DNA of 16,080 nucleotides from CAYNST01 sp964399955. GTDB taxonomy: Bacteria > Pseudomonadota > Gammaproteobacteria > Pseudomonadales > Cellvibrionaceae. The notes under the pieces are model-generated. The model was not told where the DNA came from. It saw nothing but the letters and a program-made list of their open reading frames with translations, and made no database searches. Positions 13,491-16,080 of the stretch are shown here, piece by piece (position 1 is the stretch's first letter; every line of letters starts with the position of its first letter). Location of the stretch: assembly GCA_964399955.1 (NCBI GenBank), contig CAYNST010000076.1, positions 1 to 16,080 of the forward strand. Reading direction: 5' to 3'. The position numbers and the translations under genes are program-made.

Positions 13491-14425
13491 GCTGTCTGCG
13501 CCTCGGTCAGGGCTCGCATCAACTCGCACAGGTCGGGGCGCCGCACAGAAAATTCCTCAATCTGTATGCCGGAGCCCGTCACGCTTTGTTGCAGTTGTTT
13601 CAGCAGTTCCTCGGCGCTGAGCGTGCTGTAGGCTTGCCACTCGGTGGGGCTTGCGCCAGCGTGGAAGCCAAGCTGGGTCATTTGCAGGCACTGTTGCGGA
13701 GTGGGGGGCAGCGCTGCACGTATGGCAAAACGCTGAGCCCCGGCAAAGGTTTGCGCAATCAACTGCGGGGGTGCCCCCTCGGCCACGCGTTGTCCGCGGT
13801 CCAGCACCACCACCCGCTGGCACAGTTTTTCCGCTTCAGCCAGTTCATGCGTGACCAGCAGCACAGCTGCACCCTCGGCTGCGCGCTTGCGGGCAATGTC
13901 ATTGATCAGCTGGCGCGCCTCCAGATCCACCCCGGCGGTGGGTTCGTCGAGGATGATCAGGCGCGGGTGGGTAAGCAGGGTGGCGGCAACGTGCAAACGG
14001 CGCTGCATGCCACCGGACATGCGCGACACACGTTCGTCCGCCTTTTGCGCCAGGTCAATTTCCTCCAGCGCCCGGCGCACGGTCTGGGCGCGGGCGCAGC
14101 GTACAATGCCGCCCAGCCGGGCGAACACCTGCAGGTTTTCCCGCCCGGTCAGCTGCTTGTACAGGCCAAGTGGCTGCGGCGCAAAACCTATGGAGTGGCG
14201 ATGGGCGCGGCCTGGCTGCAAGGGTACACCCTGGATATGAATACGGCCGGCCAGGGGTTTCAAGGCCCCGGTCACCGCCCGTACCAGGGAGGTCTTGCCG
14301 GCGCCGTTCGGCCCCAGCAGCCCCAGAACTTCGCCGGCATCAATGTAAAGATCCAGGTCAACAAGAACGGGGTTCCCGCCGTAGCTTACGGAGAGATTTT
14401 GGATATCCAAAAGGGGAACGGTCAT
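13487..14425 (-). CDS. ABC transporter ATP-binding protein in the carotenoid operon
   Basis: The product is 312 residues from ATG 14425 and has a complete nucleotide-binding domain. It shows Walker A GPNGAGKT (38-45), Q-loop FAPQPLGLY (Q84), signature MSGGM (136-140), Walker B LIILDEPTAGVD (156-167) and switch His in VTHE (H193). A C-terminal domain of about 90 residues, with FAIRAALPPTPQQC and EEFSVRRPDLCELM, is like that of ABC-2 exporter ATPases such as the DrrA/NatA/CcmA group. The start is set by the ATGA overlap with the crtE stop, which beats the longer frame from 14500. Overlaps on both sides couple it to crtE and to the permease. Confidence 0.88.
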   Translation of the reverse strand: MTVPLLDIQNLSVSYGGNPVLVDLDLYIDAGEVLGLLGPNGAGKTSLVRAVTGALKPLAGRIHIQGVPLQPGRAHRHSIGFAPQPLGLYKQLTGRENLQVFARLGGIVRCARAQTVRRALEEIDLAQKADERVSRMSGGMQRRLHVAATLLTHPRLIILDEPTAGVDLEARQLINDIARKRAAEGAAVLLVTHELAEAEKLCQRVVVLDRGQRVAEGAPPQLIAQTFAGAQRFAIRAALPPTPQQCLQMTQLGFHAGASPTEWQAYSTLSAEELLKQLQQSVTGSGIQIEEFSVRRPDLCELMRALTEAQTA

Positions 14426-15390
14426 GAAGCGATGCTGCGCACTCCCACTGCCCGCGCACGCGCTGCCGCCGTGTTGAATTGGCGCTCGGCCAAATCCCAA
14501 AGCGCGGTAGACTCCATTTGCGCTGTCCGCAGTTGTTGCAGTGCGGTGTCGCGGGCGGCTGCCAACAAAGCGTTGATATTGGCGGCGGATTGCACGGACA
14601 CCAGCGTGGGTTTTCCTTGATCCTGGCCAACATTTTTGCCGGTTTCTTCCTCTGTCCCGTCCAGGTCCAGCAGGTCGTCATAGATCTGGAACGCCAGGCC
14701 AAACTCCCGGGCAAACCGTTTCAGTGCATCCAGCGCCTCGTCATTCAGGCCGCGCAAACGGCCGCCCGTTACCACCGAAAATTCAAACAGGCCGCCGGTC
14801 TTCTGCCAGTAAAGCTGCTCCAGTTCCGCCGGCTGGCTGGTGGCATGATCGTCTTGCAGGTCCGCCATCTGCCCGCCGATCAAGCCCCAGGAGCCGACTA
14901 CTTCACACAGGTGTGCGGCCGTGGCCGCCTTGAATTCGTTGTTCACCGCAGGGCAGCCGGCAATAAGGCCGTAGGACAGATTGAGCATGTTCATGGCGCT
15001 TAAGATTGCGGTGCTTTCGGAATACAGCAGGTGGGTACAGGGCTGGTTTCTGCGCAGCTGCGCGTCGTCCATGCAGGGCAGGTCGTCCAAAATCAGCGAC
15101 GCGGCGTGAACTATCTCGGAGACACACGCAAGTTGCAGGCTTTCAGGCAAAGTGGCCTTGTCCACCCCGGCCGCCAAAAGGGTAAGCAGTGGACGCAGTC
15201 GTTTGCCGGGGGCAAGCAGAGTATGGTGCATGGCACCGTGCAAATCCTTTGGCGCAGACTCTCTGGCAGGCAACAATTGCCGCAGGCTGAGCTCAACGTG
15301 TTCCTTCAGGGCCGCAAGTGTGGCATCCAGGGAAAGATCTGCGGGCTGGCGCAGGCAAGACTGGTTGGTTCTTTCTCCTAGGACGGTCAC
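14422..15390 (-). CDS. crtE: Geranylgeranyl diphosphate synthase
   Basis: CrtE extends C5-C15 allylic diphosphates to C20 GGPP, the CrtB substrate. The 322-residue product has GKRLRP (62-67), the first Asp-rich motif LILDDLPCMDDAQLRR (DDxxxxD from D102) and GQMADLQ. The second Asp-rich motif is FQIYDDLLDLDG (D238, D239, D242), followed by KNVGQDQGKPT. HAASLILDDLPCMDD is closer to CrtE proteins than to IspA, which supports C20 rather than C15 specificity, as does the locus. The start is GTG at 15390 with AGGGG about eight bases upstream. It heads the minus-strand operon and its stop overlaps the ABC ATPase start (ATGA). Confidence 0.9.
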   Translation of the reverse strand: MTVLGERTNQSCLRQPADLSLDATLAALKEHVELSLRQLLPARESAPKDLHGAMHHTLLAPGKRLRPLLTLLAAGVDKATLPESLQLACVSEIVHAASLILDDLPCMDDAQLRRNQPCTHLLYSESTAILSAMNMLNLSYGLIAGCPAVNNEFKAATAAHLCEVVGSWGLIGGQMADLQDDHATSQPAELEQLYWQKTGGLFEFSVVTGGRLRGLNDEALDALKRFAREFGLAFQIYDDLLDLDGTEEETGKNVGQDQGKPTLVSVQSAANINALLAAARDTALQQLRTAQMESTALWDLAERQFNTAAARARAVGVRSIAS

Positions 15391-15805
15391 GTCGGTTCCC
15401 CTGGGGTAAGCACTCGAATCTGGTGAATCCGGCGTACTCTATGCCGGGATTTCGTCTTGCACAAGCGACTTGGCTTCTGTTTGTGGAAATCTACTGAGTG
15501 ACAGTCGGACGTAATAGCATTGGGCACGCCTGCCGTATCGCGCGTAACTCCAGTAAATAGCTGCCGCCCAACCAGTTTGGGAATCCAGGTCGTTAGCGCA
15601 ACCTACGAACCATTCAAGGAAAACGGATGAACCCATTCCCGCTTTTGCGGCATGTTTGGCAGAACACAGATTTTTGCACCGGGAAAGGCAGCCGCAGCCC
15701 GGCGCCTTGCCAAGCGGCCAGCGTCTGTTGTGATTACAGCTGCCTATGCGCCGGGAGGTACTGTGGCACTTCCCCTTTTTCCCTTTCACTTGAGCCTGGA
15801 AAATC
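15391..15805. other. Divergent regulatory interval between crtE and ispH
   Basis: These 415 bases separate two divergent genes and hold no gene I can support; open frames here look like shadows. Toward crtE, TTGTGC and TAGAGT on the minus strand are spaced by 17 bases (about 15459-15431) and are the best, but weak, crtE promoter candidate. An imperfect inverted repeat, ATCCGGC and GCCGGGAT (about 15426-15450), overlaps it. CCCAA-CCAGT-TTGGG near 15568-15583 is another short palindrome. No recognisable CarH/LitR-type or LexA-type operator is seen. Confidence 0.4.
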
Positions 15806-16080
15806 ATGCGTATAACGCGAACCGCTCCGCTCCAGATCATGCTGGCCAGCCCGCGCGGCTTCTGCGCAGGCGTTCAGCGGGCCATCGATATTGTCGACCG
15901 CGCATTGATGCTCCACGGCACGCCGGTTTACGTGCGCCATCAAATTGTTCACAACCAGCGTGTAGTGGAGCAGCTGACTGCCAAAGGCGCGGTGTTTGTG
16001 CAGGAAGTCGATGAGGTGCCACCGGGTGCAGTAACGGTGTTTTCTGCGCACGGGGTTTCTCGTGCAGTGGAGGATGCAGC
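15806..16080 (+). CDS. ispH: IspH, HMBPP reductase, N-terminal part (runs off the window)
   Basis: IspH (LytB) is the 4Fe-4S enzyme that converts HMBPP to IPP and DMAPP in the last MEP-pathway step. The first 91 residues carry the expected landmarks: IMLASPRGFCAGVQRAID with cluster ligand C20, VRHQIVHN with H49, and VFSAHGVSR with H82. The protein begins MRITRTAPLQ, about nine residues longer than the shortest IspH forms. The ATG has a GGA six bases upstream. The frame is open to the window end with no disruption. Its place beside crtE suggests it feeds precursor to the carotenoid route, but a housekeeping ispH in this position is equally possible. Confidence 0.92.
   Translation, partial: MRITRTAPLQIMLASPRGFCAGVQRAIDIVDRALMLHGTPVYVRHQIVHNQRVVEQLTAKGAVFVQEVDEVPPGAVTVFSAHGVSRAVEDA

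Noticed and set aside
13586..14620. Plus-strand open frame of 344 codons opposite the ABC ATPase
   Set aside because: It is antisense to a complete ATPase with all motifs; its product has no family features.
15439..15840. Minus-strand open frame of 133 codons between crtE and ispH
   Set aside because: It overlaps the ispH start on the other strand; it is rich in Cys, Arg and Lys without domain-like pattern, and lacks a ribosome site.
1..16080. CRISPR arrays, tRNA or rRNA genes, and complete insertion sequences
   Set aside because: No regularly spaced direct repeats, no cloverleaf-type sequence and no transposase were seen in the window.

Overview
The window reads as a chromosomal segment of a GC-rich, Gram-negative, probably gammaproteobacterial species. 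The basis is an imuA-imuB mutagenesis pair behind a proteobacterial-type LexA box, a Pantoea-style crtE/Y/I/B/Z gene set, and exported proteins typical of Gram-negatives. The genus cannot be fixed from the sequence.

Left part (1-2600). The tail of a probable ATP-grasp enzyme (+) runs tail-to-tail into imuB; the two stop codons share a TTAA. imuA and imuB (-) overlap by an ATGA and are driven by a sigma70-like promoter with a perfect CTGT-N8-ACAG box at its start site. A hairpin plus T-run lies inside the last codons of imuB. The usual third partner, dnaE2/imuC, is not where it is normally found.

Centre-left (2600-5840). A secreted DUF6795-like protein (+) faces a two-gene minus-strand unit: an alpha/beta-hydrolase with an AHSQG nucleophile elbow, then an exported protein of unknown family. 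The arrangement resembles a type VI lipase effector with a periplasmic immunity protein, but that is inference.

Centre (5840-7980). A thioredoxin-fold protein with a CNHC motif (-) and a DEDDh 3'-5' exonuclease (+) are separated by a palindromic repeat. From 7410 to 7979 there is no complete gene. The stretch holds a small minus-strand frame with a CxxC, a start-less minus-strand frame that looks like the last codons of an amidase, and an 18-bp perfect inverted repeat directly before crtY. The two palindromes are copies of one element and differ by compensating base-pair changes.

Right part (7980-16080). A complete carotenoid locus lies in two convergent operons. crtY-crtI-crtB (+) overlap one another. 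crtE - ABC ATPase - ABC-2 permease - crtZ (-) are coupled by ATGA overlaps, except crtZ, which follows after a short gap. Divergent from crtE is the start of ispH (+), the last step of the MEP pathway. The enzymes together predict IPP/DMAPP -> GGPP -> phytoene -> lycopene -> beta-carotene -> zeaxanthin. No ketolase (crtW), glucosyltransferase (crtX), idi or regulator gene is visible. The most unusual feature is the ABC-2 exporter sitting translationally coupled between crtE and crtZ.
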